Notes under the pieces: generated by a model
The model's input: the letters and a program-made list of their open reading frames with translations, nothing else
Told to the model about the DNA's origin: nothing
The model's database searches: none
Translations under genes and position numbers: made by a program
Shown: in pieces, positions 44,993 to 56,000 of the stretch
Layout: each line of letters begins with the position of its first letter
Position numbering within the stretch: position 1 is the stretch's first letter
Assembly (NCBI GenBank): GCA_009801085.1
Contig: VNWV01000002.1
Span: 682,001 to 746,000, forward strand
Length of the DNA stretch: 64,000 bases
Direction of reading: 5' to 3'
From: Lasiodiplodia sp. COLG20
Lineage: Eukaryota > Ascomycota > Dothideomycetes > Botryosphaeriales > Botryosphaeriaceae

Positions 44993-46093
44993 ATGGCCAC
45001 GCCGAACCCGCTCGAAGGCACCCACCGCGCCACCCCGCCGCCCCGCGTCTCGCAGAAGACTTTCCACATTGCGGGAATCCTCACGACCGTCCACGGGCTT
45101 GATGAGCTGTCATCGCCCTCCCAGCCCGTCGCCTGTCTGTGGCTGCTGAATCCGCGCCTTCAGACACAAGAATGCATGGCGCCAATTGCTGCACAGGCAA
45201 TCACGGCCTGGAACAAGCGCTTGCAGAGCGGAGGGGGTGGTGCGGGGCAGGCCAAAGGCCTGATAGCCGTGAGCTTCGACCAGCGCAACCACGGTACCAG
45301 AAAGGTCGACGCCCTTTCTAACGAGGCTTGGCGCAGCGGCAACCCGCGTCATGCCCAGGATATGTTCTCCATCTATCGTGCGTGCTCCCGCTGTGCATAT
45401 GCCGTGTCAGGCTAACATGTCGGCCCTGCAGATGGCACGGCCAACGACACTTCCCTGCTTTTGACCTACCTTGCTGCTTACATCGAACCTGAAATAACTC
45501 AAAATCTCGTTCTCGGCATCTCGCTGGGCGGCCATGCCACCTGGCTGGTCGCTCTCCACGACCCTCGCATCACCACAGCCGTGTCTATCATTGGGTGCCC
45601 GGACTACACATCTCTGATGGTTCAAAGGGCAGAGAAGTCAAAGCTGCAGAGCTGGACTTCCAGTGAGCCCGCAGGCTCGCGTTTCATTGGCTCGGCCGAC
45701 TTCCCTCAGGCGCTTGTAGAAGCTGTCGCCCTGTACGACCCTGCAGGCTTACTGATGAGCGGCATCGCGAATCCAGACGCCTTGACTGCTGCCGAGAAGC
45801 AAGAGCTCGGATCAAAATTGAATAGCCGACTTAGGGGTAAGCGGATACTGAACCTCTCCGGCGGTGCCGATAAGCTCGTCCCGTACGCTTGCGGCGAAAA
45901 GTTCTTGAATTTTTTGAAGAAATTCGTCAAAGAAGAGGCGCCTGCTTTAGGATTGGAACTAGAGGATCTCATCTTCAATGGTGCTGGACATGAGACGACG
46001 CCTGCGATGGCTGAGCGTGCGGTGAACTTCATCTGCGACAGCATTGCATCGGAGAAACCCTCATCATCTTCGGTCCGAGAGTCGAAGATCTGA
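44993..46093 (+). CDS. alpha/beta-hydrolase family protein
   Basis: Exons 44993-45377 and 45432-46093 (54-bp intron, GTGCGT donor, GCTAAC branch, CTGCAG acceptor) encode about 348 aa. Hydrolase-fold features: VSFDQRNHGTR on strand/loop beta4, nucleophile elbow GISLGGHA (Ser), acid in SGGADKLVP and His in NGAGHETTP. It has no signal peptide or membrane anchor, so probably cytosolic. The closest general type is the fungal AB-hydrolase group of unknown substrate; it could act on esters or thioesters. Its ATG context (CAGCAATGGC) is acceptable. Confidence 0.85.
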
Positions 46094-46834
46094 AAGGCTC
46101 CGGTAGATGAGAATTGTAAGTATCGGCCGTCTCAACGAATGATGTAAATGAATTATAGATATTCGATACGAGAAGAGCCGGTGTTGTGCAGCTGCCGTTT
46201 CTAAACGAAATAAGGAGCGAAATAGGGCCCACCACAACGAACGTGCCTGAAGCACCCTGATTCGGCAATTGCCGTTTGACTGGAAGTGCGTGCCCACAAC
46301 ACCTCCTTTCTGTCGGAGCGACTTCCGCTCTTGTCTTTCACGCATCGCCTCGCGACTTTTCAGTTTCTATTCTCATTCTTTTCACACCCCTGACCTAAAC
46401 GTCAAATTTCCGGGTCTCTACAGAGGGGTGCTGCAGCCGATGGCTAGCGCGAAGAGTAGCAGGGCTCTAGAACGTAGTGTAACTATGCCTCAGCTCTGCC
46501 TTAGAAAAATAACATATGCGGGTAGCTGAAGCTATCGTCCGGAAGAGAATGTGGAACTAAAAATCCAACATACACGTCCAGACGATAGCTTCAAGTACCC
46601 ACAACATGAACGAAAAAACAAATCCACGCTAGCCATCGGCTGCGAGAGGGGACTGCACATCCCGCAATGAGGCACAAATACATGTAAAGTTGAAAGAATA
46701 ATTTATTACTTTGGTATCAGAATGCGTCGTCCAGACCGAGATTATCCTGAGGTATAAATCTATACATCCAGCATCAGAATCGAAAATCAAGGAAAGGTAT
46801 CCAGTCCGCGGCGAAGACATTGGATATCCAAACT
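46094..46834. other. convergent gap with MITE copy E
   Basis: Contains the 3' ends of the hydrolase and dehydrogenase genes and the complete MITE copy E; nothing else is visible. Confidence 0.55.
46421..46655. mobile_element. MITE-like element, copy E (complete, about 235 bp)
   Basis: Left end CAGAGGGGTGCTGCAGCCGA then TGGCTAGCGCGAAGAGTAGC; right end CCACGCTAGCCATCGGCTGC, its reverse complement. The inner palindrome (about 46519-46600) has arms GAAGCTATCGTCCGGAAG and CCAGACGATAGCTTCAAG. Length and order match copy A almost exactly. Between outer and inner repeats are shared, non-coding words such as TATGCCTCAGC and AACATATG. The outermost 8 bp differ between ends, and no target duplication was found. 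Confidence 0.82.
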
Positions 46835-48319
46835 TCATTGCAGCAGTCCAAAGTAGGACTTCTCTTTCTGATCGCCGGCGACTCTCTGCGCTGTCGCCAG
46901 AAGGTTCAGCGCCGCGCCCGCCAGCGGGACAGGGCAGTAGAGTTTCCTGCCAGCATTGATGGCCTCGGCCAGGTCTTCCCGAATCTGCTTGACGTCGAGC
47001 GGCTGCAGACCCTCCCGGGCGCCGGCTACCTTCTTGCCCGTAAGTAATTCAATCATCTCGGCTCCACGCTCGCGGAAGGCGGTACTCGCGCCGGCCGCAC
47101 CGGACGCGAGGTCGTAGAACTGGTGCAGGTCGAGCTTGAGGTAGTGGGCAAAGCTGATGGCTTCGGCAGCGGCGAGCAGAAGGACGCCGCGCAGGAGCTT
47201 GAAGACCAGATCGAGCTTCTCGGAATTGGATGGAGACGACGCGCCGTTACTCTCGGACTTGACGGCGCTGACGGGATCGGGGAAGTAAGTGCGGACCATG
47301 GCAGCATCGTCAAGGGACCCGCGGCCTTCGTTCAGGCCGATCAGATAGACCTGTTCGGCGGCGGAGGACAGAGGAGTAGGGAAGTTGACGAGGCGGGCGA
47401 TGGAGGTGATGATTCCCTTCGTCAGTCAGTACATTTGCGTGATTTTTGGAAGTGAAGATGCACGTACAGCGTCCTTGAGGATGATGGTCAACGCGCTGAC
47501 AGGAGGAGTGTAGTCTTCAGCCAGCGTCCTGGGAACTCGGTTCTCATACATCCAGAACCATTCAGGACTCTTGCAGACGGCATCGTAGACCTCTTTTGCG
47601 TCGAGGCCTAAGCGGGCTGCAAAGCCGTGGGCCTCGCTTGCAAGCAGAATCTGGATTGCAGCGAGCACCTGATGCACCATCTTCATGTTGCTGCCCTGGC
47701 CGACGCCGCCGGGGACAATGTACAGACCCTTTGGATCCGACATCTCCTCCAAGAGCCATCGGGCCTTCTCGGTAGCAGCATCCGAAGCGCCGACCATGAT
47801 GGTCAGGGTGCCGTCAGCCGCGCGTTTGGCGCCGCCAGATACCGGGGCGTCAACGAAGAAAATGTCGGAACGGCCAATGTCAGCCAGCTGCTTCTCGACC
47901 GACTGCGCGTAAGCAGACGGCACGGTTGAGCACAGAAGCAGTGTAGCGCCCTGTGGCAGGGCTGATGGAGCCAAAAATAATTAAGTTAGCCGATCAATTA
48001 TCCAAATCGGGCAATGTTGCGGCCCGAGTCAGTGGCGCGCAGCACATTTCCACTTACCCTTTACGATGGAGTCGCCTTCACCAAACAGTGCTGACTGCGC
48101 CTGGTCGGCTGAAGCCACCATCAGAACATGGAAGGCCACATTGGTGGCCGAGTCGGCGAGCGAGGTGGCAGCAATGCCACCCTGTTGTTGGAAGCGCTCG
48201 ACGCTCTTAGCGAAGACATCAAAGCCCTTGACCTGGTAGCCTTGCTTGACTAGGTTGGCGGCCATTCCGAAGCCCATGGCTCCCAGGCCAACAAACCCCA
48301 CAATTGGTTTCTCAGACAT
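46835..48319 (-). CDS. 3-hydroxyisobutyrate/L-threonate dehydrogenase-like NAD(P) enzyme
   Basis: Exons 48319-48058, 47961-47468 and 47416-46835 (introns 96 and 51 bp) give about 445 aa. The N-terminal Rossmann domain starts GFVGLGAMGFGMAANL; later come DAPVSGGAKRAADGTL (substrate motif) and GGVGQGSNMKMVHQ with the catalytic Lys. The KxxHQ form, rather than KxxNN, fits the L-threonate/D-erythronate dehydrogenase branch of beta-hydroxyacid dehydrogenases. The C-terminal helical domain is interrupted by a ~30-residue insertion (around SAVKSESNGASSPSNSEK). In bacteria this enzyme oxidises four-carbon sugar acids for phosphorylation by a DUF1537 kinase and aldol cleavage. Here the head-to-head neighbour is a class II aldolase; the kinase is absent from the window. 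Confidence 0.87.
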
Positions 48320-49069
48320 GGTTGGAGATCAGAAAAAAACAGACAAGGATCAACAGGGTCAATCGAAGCGATCTAATGCAGCATATCAATAATAACGGCG
48401 CTGTGGAATATATGTAGGTGGTTGTCGGCGGAGCGTAGACCGAGCTCCCCGCACCAAAAACTGCCGTGCCGAATGACGTCTGCGGGGCTCCCGCTCGGTG
48501 TTCTCTCCGTGCAGGGGTCCCTCATCAGATAATTGTCCACCAGCTCCATCAATTCGCCGCATCGTGAGCCTCAAACCCAGTCTGCACGTCGCCATTGACC
48601 CTCTTTTGCTCCTACTCTCTCCGAAATCACGAATTGTCCCGGTCTCTACACAGAAAATGCTCTCGTCATGTTTTTCTGCGGCGTTTGCGAATCGGCCGTC
48701 GGCAATTGAAAAGATCCACCGGAACTCGAAAACGGCAAACCGAACTGCTTGCCGTACGCCTCTGATGAATGGCATTGGCGCAAAGATCTGCGGTTACCCC
48801 GGGGTACCAAATTCGGGATCGTAGCATTCGTCCCGCGTTTCCGAGCTGCGGCAGCCATACCCGTCCACCTCCACCTCCACCATTTTCCGATACATAATCC
48901 GACCCATTGCGTTTCCGATCTTTCTCCAATCGCCTATCGGTCACTCCACCCACCTGGTACCCCGCTTCTCCCACCACCATCTGGGAAGAAAATCGTAGGT
49001 TCCGCACGAGACCCCAACAAAATAACGCCACCGAATTCGCGAAGCCTTCCTCCACCTCACTGAGCCACC
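48320..49069. promoter_or_regulatory. shared divergent promoter, dehydrogenase / class II aldolase
   Basis: 750 bp between start codons with CA- and CT-rich stretches and GGGGTACC-type palindromic sequence near 48799; no repeat element. Shared regulation of the two enzymes is plausible from the arrangement alone. Confidence 0.4.
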
Positions 49070-49939
49070 ATGGCCGCCTCCACGAAAATGGCCTCCAACC
49101 GGGCCCTTCCCATCCTGACTGCCGCCTCAGCAGGCCGGTACGGCATACCAGCCATGTGCTGTTACAACACCGAAGGCATCATCGCCACCGTCCGCGCCGC
49201 CGAAGCGAAGCGCTCACCAGCCATGATCCTCCTCTTCCCGTGGGCGATCCACTACGCCGGCGGGCTGCTCGTCCACCTGGCCGCCGAAGCCGCGCGCGAC
49301 GCCTCGGTGCCCGTGACGGTGCACCTGGACCACGCGCAGACGCCCGAGATCGTGCGGCGCGCCGCCGACCTGGGCGGCTTCGACTCCATCATGATCGACA
49401 TGTCGCACTACGAGCGCGACGAGAACCTGCGCCTGACGCGCGAGCTGGTCACCTACTGCCGCGAGCGCGGCATCGCCACCGAGGCCGAGCCCGGCCGCAT
49501 CGAGGGCGGCGAGGACGGCGTGGGCGACACCGCCGACCTCGAGGGCCTGCTGACCACGCCCGACGAGGCCGAGCTCTTCGTCGACACCGGCATCGACTGG
49601 CTCGCCCCGGCCTTTGGCAACGTCCACGGCAACTACGGCCCCCGCGGCATCCAGCTCGAGTACGACCGCCTGGATGCCATCAACAAGCGCGTTGGCGACA
49701 GGGTCAAGCTCGTGCTGCATGGCGCCGATCCTTTCACCCAGGAAATCTTCCAAACATGTATAGGCCATGGCGTTTCTAAAATTAACATCAACAAGGTGCT
49801 GAATAACCCTTACGTGGATGCCTGGAAAGAAGGTGCCGCTAAGAAGCCGTTAACGTCCGTCATCGAAGAGGGGACGTTGGCGATGCAAAAGGCAGTTGAA
49901 AGCTGTATAGATATGCTTGGTAGCGCTGGCAAGGCATGA
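49070..49939 (+). CDS. class II (zinc) aldolase, fructose/tagatose-bisphosphate aldolase family
   Basis: A single exon of 289 aa with ATG in CCACCATGGCC. Class II aldolases cleave ketose phosphates with a zinc ion. Visible motifs: PAMCCYNTEG, HLDHAQTPE (zinc His and catalytic Asp), SIMIDMSHYERDEN, EAEPGRIEGGEDG, AFGNVHGNYG (second zinc His) and LVLHGADPF followed by GVSKININ. These match GatY/KbaY-type enzymes in length and order. Given the threonate-dehydrogenase-like neighbour, cleavage of a phosphorylated four-carbon 3-oxo or ketose acid is a reasonable inference; glycolysis is less likely because the sequence is unlike fungal FbaA. GC content is extreme up to about 49640, then drops. Confidence 0.9.
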   Translation: MAASTKMASNRALPILTAASAGRYGIPAMCCYNTEGIIATVRAAEAKRSPAMILLFPWAIHYAGGLLVHLAAEAARDASVPVTVHLDHAQTPEIVRRAADLGGFDSIMIDMSHYERDENLRLTRELVTYCRERGIATEAEPGRIEGGEDGVGDTADLEGLLTTPDEAELFVDTGIDWLAPAFGNVHGNYGPRGIQLEYDRLDAINKRVGDRVKLVLHGADPFTQEIFQTCIGHGVSKININKVLNNPYVDAWKEGAAKKPLTSVIEEGTLAMQKAVESCIDMLGSAGKA

Positions 49940-50857
49940 GGGCAAGCCGGTGGAAGCGGGGGGATCAAAATATGACGAGAAATGAGAGACATTGTTAGAA
50001 CTGGGCTCTGTGGTTGTTTAAGTAGCACTTAATTGGATGACACATTCTCATACATTAGCCTTTCCTTGTCCTTTTATTTTTTTATTTTTTAAAAATTCTA
50101 TATACACGTCCGGACGGTGGCTTCAATTGCCCCCGTGCGTTAGTTTTTAATTCCACATTCTCGTCCGGACGATAGCTTCAACTACCTACGCAGCCTTCAT
50201 GCCCCTTAATAACGCGAAAGGATGTCGATTAGTAGATGCGGCGGATGTTGATGATATATCACTGTTAAAAGACCTAAGTTAATCCTAACTAGGAAAGAAC
50301 AATGCCGTGGTGGCAACAAAGGAGCAAACCAAGCAAACAGAACAAGCAATCGGCAAGTCGATGGCCTCATGGCAAAGCATAACTGATGGGCTGCTTGTCA
50401 ATAATATATAAGACTCAAAGGGACGTAATTCATTCAAAAGTCGTACACCTCATGGGGACTAATCATTGTACGTGTCATTGCTCAACGGGAATACCAGTGT
50501 AACTTCCTTAACGCATTGAAAACCAGAAAAGCCAGAAGCCCATGACTAGAGTCGCAGAAAATCCGATCAAGACACCCACCTCCGTTCCAACCTTGACCGT
50601 CCATCATGCTTCCGTCGTTTCCAGCAGCTCATCTGCATGTAGCGCCACCTGAACCCGCACCGAATATAGTCAAACGCCAAGTCCTACCCTGCCATCAACC
50701 GTGGGTAAACTCAGTGTTGGGGGTGAAATTGAAATCTGCATGAGAAAAAAAAAGTTATGCCGTCCGTGTACGCCCGTGTGCTTGCAATAGGAAAAGGTGA
50801 ATGAAGTGTGCCGCAAAACGTCCCATGTTCTGCCCGGGTGGGCGATCTGCCTGTATA
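49940..50857. other. convergent gap with MITE copy H
   Basis: Contains a T/A-rich stretch (50080-50100), the MITE half-arms of copy H and the 3' flanks of both genes. Nothing else is visible in the 50200-50850 part. Confidence 0.5.
50103..50189. mobile_element. MITE-derived tandem half-arms, copy H
   Basis: Two right-hand arms lie in the same orientation: CACGTCCGGACGGTGGCTTC and TCGTCCGGACGATAGCTTCA, about 55 bp apart, each followed by a GC-poor remnant of the ACCC end. This is direct repetition rather than the usual inversion, so the hairpin is lost. It may be a rearranged or recombined copy. Confidence 0.65.
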
Positions 50858-52533
50858 TTACGCAGGATCGCCGCTGCCAACCAGTAGCGTGAACATAGCC
50901 ACACCACCAACAACAGCCCCGATGCCAATGTCACGAGCACGGCGTGTGAAGGTGGCTAGGCGGCGGCTGGACATTTGCTCTGGCGTGGCGATCTGGTTGG
51001 CCTTAACGCCGGTGCTGGGCTCAGCAATGGGCTCAGCATCGAGTTCGGCCTCAGCTGCAGAGCGCTTCACGCAGGTGGGCTCGACCTTACTTCCTTCAGC
51101 TGGCTCTGCGGAGATCACGGTATCGTCAACCAAGTGTTGGATGTCTGCCATGTTCTGGTCGTTGACGGAAGCAGGAGAAACGTCGCAAGGAGGGTCCTCG
51201 AGAAGACCGTCCACAGCAGCAGCTTCTTGAGGGGCATCATTGGCGGTGACTTCACTAGGATTGGCCTCGGTCTTAGGGGCGGGCTCGCAGAGATCGTTGA
51301 TAGAGTTGCTGAACGGACGAGCCTTGAGTCTCTTTGAGGACGTGTGCTCGTCCGTCTCCATATTGAAATTGAAGTGATCCGTGGGTTCAGACGTCCAAGC
51401 AACCGAGGTCGACGAGAAGAAGGTAGACTGATCCGCCTCGGAGTAATCCGGCCACTCTCCACCCGACATTCCCGTATCAATATCAGCAGGCTGGAGCACG
51501 GAACTCTCTCCTAGGTAAGAAGAAGAACAGAATGAGGACTGGTCCTTGACAGCAGAGCTGGAACCAGTCTCGGCAGCGGCCTCGGAAGTAAGGCATGCAG
51601 AATCCGTGGAGCAGCAGTTGTCCATCGACATACCATCGTACCCCTCAAGCTCGTCAAGCGAGTCATCGCTGGAAGTCTGAAGAGAGTCGTCTTGCGAAGC
51701 CTCAGAATCATGCTCAGAAGAGTATGTATCTGGAATCAATGTTACGTCGACCGCCTCATGGTCCGACATATAGTCGTCTTCGGAGTCGTAATCATCGCTG
51801 TAAAGGGACGAATCGTCACCGTATCCCCTCTTGGTGTCTGAAAAGGCCTGCGACTGGGCCATCGTGGCGGAAACGGGCATGGCAATGGGCGAGGCGTTCG
51901 TAGGGTTGGCAGGCTCCACGCGGAAGATGAAGCGGGCCGGCTTGTACGTGGCTGGATAATACATCAAGAAGTCAGTGAGAGCTACTAGGTGGCTGTGTAG
52001 AATGCGTGGAGGTTTAATATCTCAAAGTGCGAGGGAGCAAACAGGGCGGGCTAAGCGTACCGTTCCCGCGAATCACAGAGGAACCAAATTGTAGGGTGGA
52101 ACCGGAGCAGATGGCGCGTTCCTCGCCCTTCGGGAGCTCTCGGTCGTCAACACGGGTTCCATGCATGCTCTTGAGATCCTTGATAAGGACAGTCTGCACC
52201 GCGCACTGTTAGCGTTTCATGGTGTCGCCCGGCGGACGGGCGGACAGGGGAAGGCGTACTGTTCCGGCGGGGTCGAGGGTGAAGGTGGCATGCTCCTTGG
52301 AAATGACCGGGTTGTTGATCTTGGTGTTGTCGGCAGACGCAGCAACACCACGGTTCGACGAGGCGCGACCGACGATTACAGGCTGGCCAGCAGCGAGCAG
52401 GACCCGGCGCTGCGGAATGCTGTCGCTATCGTCAAGGGCGACTAGCCTGACTTCGAGAACTGAAAGAAGTCAGCTTCAAGACAAGGCCCGCAGTGAATAG
52501 CTCGCCCGTCTACACACCTTTGCGGTCAGACAT
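50858..52533 (-). CDS. FHA-domain protein with a C-terminal membrane anchor
   Basis: Four exons (52533-52518, 52459-52260, 52193-52061, 51951-50858; introns 58, 66 and 109 bp) encode about 480 aa; the 16-nt first exon gives MSDRK. Residues ~30-110 form an FHA phosphothreonine-binding domain: VIVGRAS (GR at 36-37), NPVISKEHATF, KDLKSMHGTRV (S/H), and LQFGSSVI. A long acidic, serine-rich, probably disordered linker follows, with many DSDD/SEDD-type clusters that look like casein-kinase sites. The last ~25 residues are hydrophobic (IGIGAVVGGVAMFTLLVG), as in tail-anchored proteins. This architecture recalls SLMAP/PRO45 of the STRIPAK complex, but the coiled coil of those proteins is not visible, so identity is open. 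It is 513 bp from the RPC1 start, head-to-head. Confidence 0.88.
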
Positions 52534-53046
52534 GGCTGCGAGGGTGCGGTGGTGGAGAGCCAGGAGTAAGTGGGTGAGTCAAGTGAGAGGTGGTGACGCT
52601 ACGGGTGCCTTATCGAGCAGTGTCCGACAGCGGCCCAGGCGTCACGGGAGCTGGCGCAGCCGGGAAAGGCGACTTTGGCCGGGTTGAAAGCGGTTGCAGA
52701 CAAAGAAGTGCGGTGAAGAAAAGGCTCTCACAAGTCGAGAGAACCAGCACTTGTAGAAGGCCGTCGGCGTGAACAGCGGAAGGAGGGAGGCAGGGAGCTT
52801 CGGAGCCGCTCAAGGCGACCGCGGGGGAGCTGCGCCTTAGCTGCCTGGCATGTACGGGGGACGGGAGCCGATAAGATAGCCGGCAAAAGCTCGGCGGTAC
52901 CCCACCCGGCTGCCGGGGCCTTCGCGACAATTTCTGGCAGTGAGTCGACTTTTGCTGCCTCTCCACTACCTAGCTTTGCGCCCCTGCCTCCTGACACTTC
53001 GCCAGCACTCACTCATGCCCGACCGTCGGTAGCACATACAACCATA
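52534..53046. promoter_or_regulatory. divergent promoter, FHA protein / RNA polymerase III subunit 1
   Basis: 513 bp between the two ATGs. A CACATACAACCATA sequence precedes the RPC1 ATG. No TATA box or repeat is evident. Confidence 0.35.
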
Positions 53047-56000
53047 ATGGCGACGCAAGGGGAGGTTAAAGAGCAGGTGGTCGATCGCATTCCCAAGCGC
53101 ATCACAGAGCTCCAGTTCGGCATTCTGTAAGCGCGCCCACCCTGCAGCTTTGCGCCTGGTCTGACTGTGTGGCAGCTCCAACCAGGACATTGTCAATCAA
53201 GCCGTCATCGAAGTCTCCGACCGTCATGTGTACGATGCCGTCGCCAACGGACCCAATCGCGCAGTCACCAAGCATGGACCTATGGACGGCCGCATGGGTA
53301 TCTCCAGCAAGAGCGCCAGCTGTGAGACCTGCGGCGAAGATTTGAAATCATGCAACGGCCATTTCGGACACGTCAAACTCGCCCTGCCGGCCTTCCATAT
53401 CGGTTACCTAAAGATGATCATCGAGGTTCTACACTGCATCTGCAAGGAATGCTCCAACATTCTTCTGGACGAGGTGTCGCGGCAAAAGTACGTCAAGAGC
53501 TTGCGCCGTCCCGACCTTGACAGTCTGCAGCGCACTGCAGTCTGCAAGAAGATCTCCGCCGAGTGCCGGAAGGTGAAGAAGTGCCCTCACTGTGGCGCAA
53601 CCAATGGCCCCGTCAGGAAAGTTGCTGGTCACCCGCTCAAGATTGTCCACCTCAAATTTGATGCATACAACAAGTCCAATGCGAAGAGGAAAGAAATGCC
53701 CCGTGGAAAGCCGGAGTTCGACAAGTCGTTCGAGACCGCAAAGCAGGGAAACGCGGAGCTCGACAAGCATATCCGGAAAGCGGTGGATGATATGAATCCC
53801 TTGAGGGTGTTGAACCTTTTCAAGCGCATCAAGACGACTGACTGTCCGCTCCTCGGAATGACCAAGGGAAGGCCCGAAATGTTCATTTGGCAATACGTTC
53901 CTGCACCTCCAGTGACCATCCGCCCTTCTGTCGCACAGGAGGCTGCCACCACCGAGGACGACATCACCAATAAGCTCGGAGATATTGTGCAAATCAGCTC
54001 GCTAATCCGCGCAGGATTGGCCAAGGGCCTTCCTGTACAGACGATAATGGAGCAGTGGGATTTCTTGCAACTTCAGATTGCCCTCTATGTCAACAGCGAC
54101 GTCCCAGGTCTACAGGCACAGGGGGTTGGAAAGCACATCCGAGGATTCTGCCAGCGTTTGAAGGGCAAGCAAGGACGATTCCGTGGAAATCTTTCGGGCA
54201 AGCGTGTAGATTTCTCTGGTCGTACCGTCATTGGACCAGATCCAAACCTGTCTATCGAGGAAGTCGCCGTCCCAGAGAGAGTTGCTAAAAACATGACCTA
54301 CCCAGAGAAAGTTTCGAGATACAATATTGAGAAGCTGCGTGGCTGTGTAAGACGAGGAAAGTTCAAGCACCCGGGTGCCAACTTCGTCCTCAAACAGGAT
54401 GGCCGCAGGCTTGTTCTCGAAATCCTTCAAAAGCTCAATAAACTGGACCAGACCGCAGAACAGCTTCAGATCGGCGATGTTGTTGAGAGACACATTGAAG
54501 ACGGCGACATTGTTCTGTTCAACCGACAGCCCTCGCTTCACAAGCTCAGTATTCTCAGCCACAAAGCCAAAGTTCGACCTTGGAGAACATTCCGTCTGAA
54601 CGAGTGTGTCTGCAACCCGTACAATGCCGATTTCGACGGAGACGAAATGAACTTGCACGTTCCCCAGACCGAAGAAGCCCGCACAGAAGCCATCGAGTTG
54701 ATGGGTGTGAAGAACAATTTAGCCACACCGAAGAACGGAACCCCCATCATCGCAGCCATTCAGGATTTCATCACCTGCGCTTTCCTGACTACGAGGAAGG
54801 ATTTGTTCTTGGACCGAAAGACATTCGCCCTGATGTGCAGCTACATGTTCAACGGTGACTCCGTAAGGGATCCGGAAACGGGCAAGTACCATAAAATCGA
54901 TCTTCCTCCTCCCGTGATCCTCAAGCCTCAAATGCTCTGGACTGGAAAGCAAGTTTGGAATGTTCTCATGCGTCCATACAAGGAGTCCAAGGTGCTTGTA
55001 AACCTCGACGCTGCATGCAAACAATACAAGGGCAAGATGAAGGACCTGAACGAAGATGACGCGTGGCTCGTGGTCCGGAACTCAGAGGTCATGTGCGGTG
55101 TCATGGACAAGTCAACGGTTGGTGACGGCAAGAAAGATTCCGTGTTCTATGTCATGATGCGTGACTTTGGTCCCGATTATGCTGTTCAGGCTATGAACCG
55201 TCTGGCGAAGCTATCGGCACGCTGGTTGACGAATCGCGGCTTCTCCATTGGCGTTAGCGATGTCACGCCGGGCAGGAAGCTCGTTGAAAGAAAGACAAAA
55301 CTCATCCAGGACGCTTACGTTGAGGCCAAGAAGATCGTCGACCTGTACAATACTGGAAGATTGGAGCGCGACGCCGGCTGCGACGAGGAACTGACAATGG
55401 AAAACAAAATTTCCGGTGTCCTCAATAAAGTCCGTGGCGAGGCAGGTGACATTTGCTTTTCGGAACTTACCCAGTGGAATTCGCCTCTTATCATGGCAAA
55501 ATGCGGTTCCAAAGGCTCCAACATCAACGTCGCCCAGATGGTTGCTTGTGTCGGACAGCAAATTATCGGCGGTGCACGTGTGCAAGACGGTTTCCAGGAT
55601 CGTACCCTTCCGCATTTCGCAAAAGGCGGCCGCCTGCCCGATGCCAAAGGTTTTGTGGCGAACAGCTTCTACTCGGGTCTGACTCCCTACGAGTTCATCT
55701 TCCACGCCATGTCTGGTCGTGAAGGTCTGGTCGATACTGCAGTCAAGACTGCAGAAACCGGATACATGTCACGTCGTCTCATGAAGTCCTTGGAAGATCT
55801 TTCCGCCCAGTATGACGATACGGTTAGGAACTCCGCCTCGCAAATTGTGCAGTTCCGGTACGGTGATGATAACTTGGACCCCGTGGACATGGAGGGTAAG
55901 GCTAAACCTGTGAATTTCGTTCGCTCTTTCGACCATGCCAGAACCACCACTTGGGATAACGAGGAGCGTGGGTTGCTGCCTGAGGAGATTCGCGATATCG

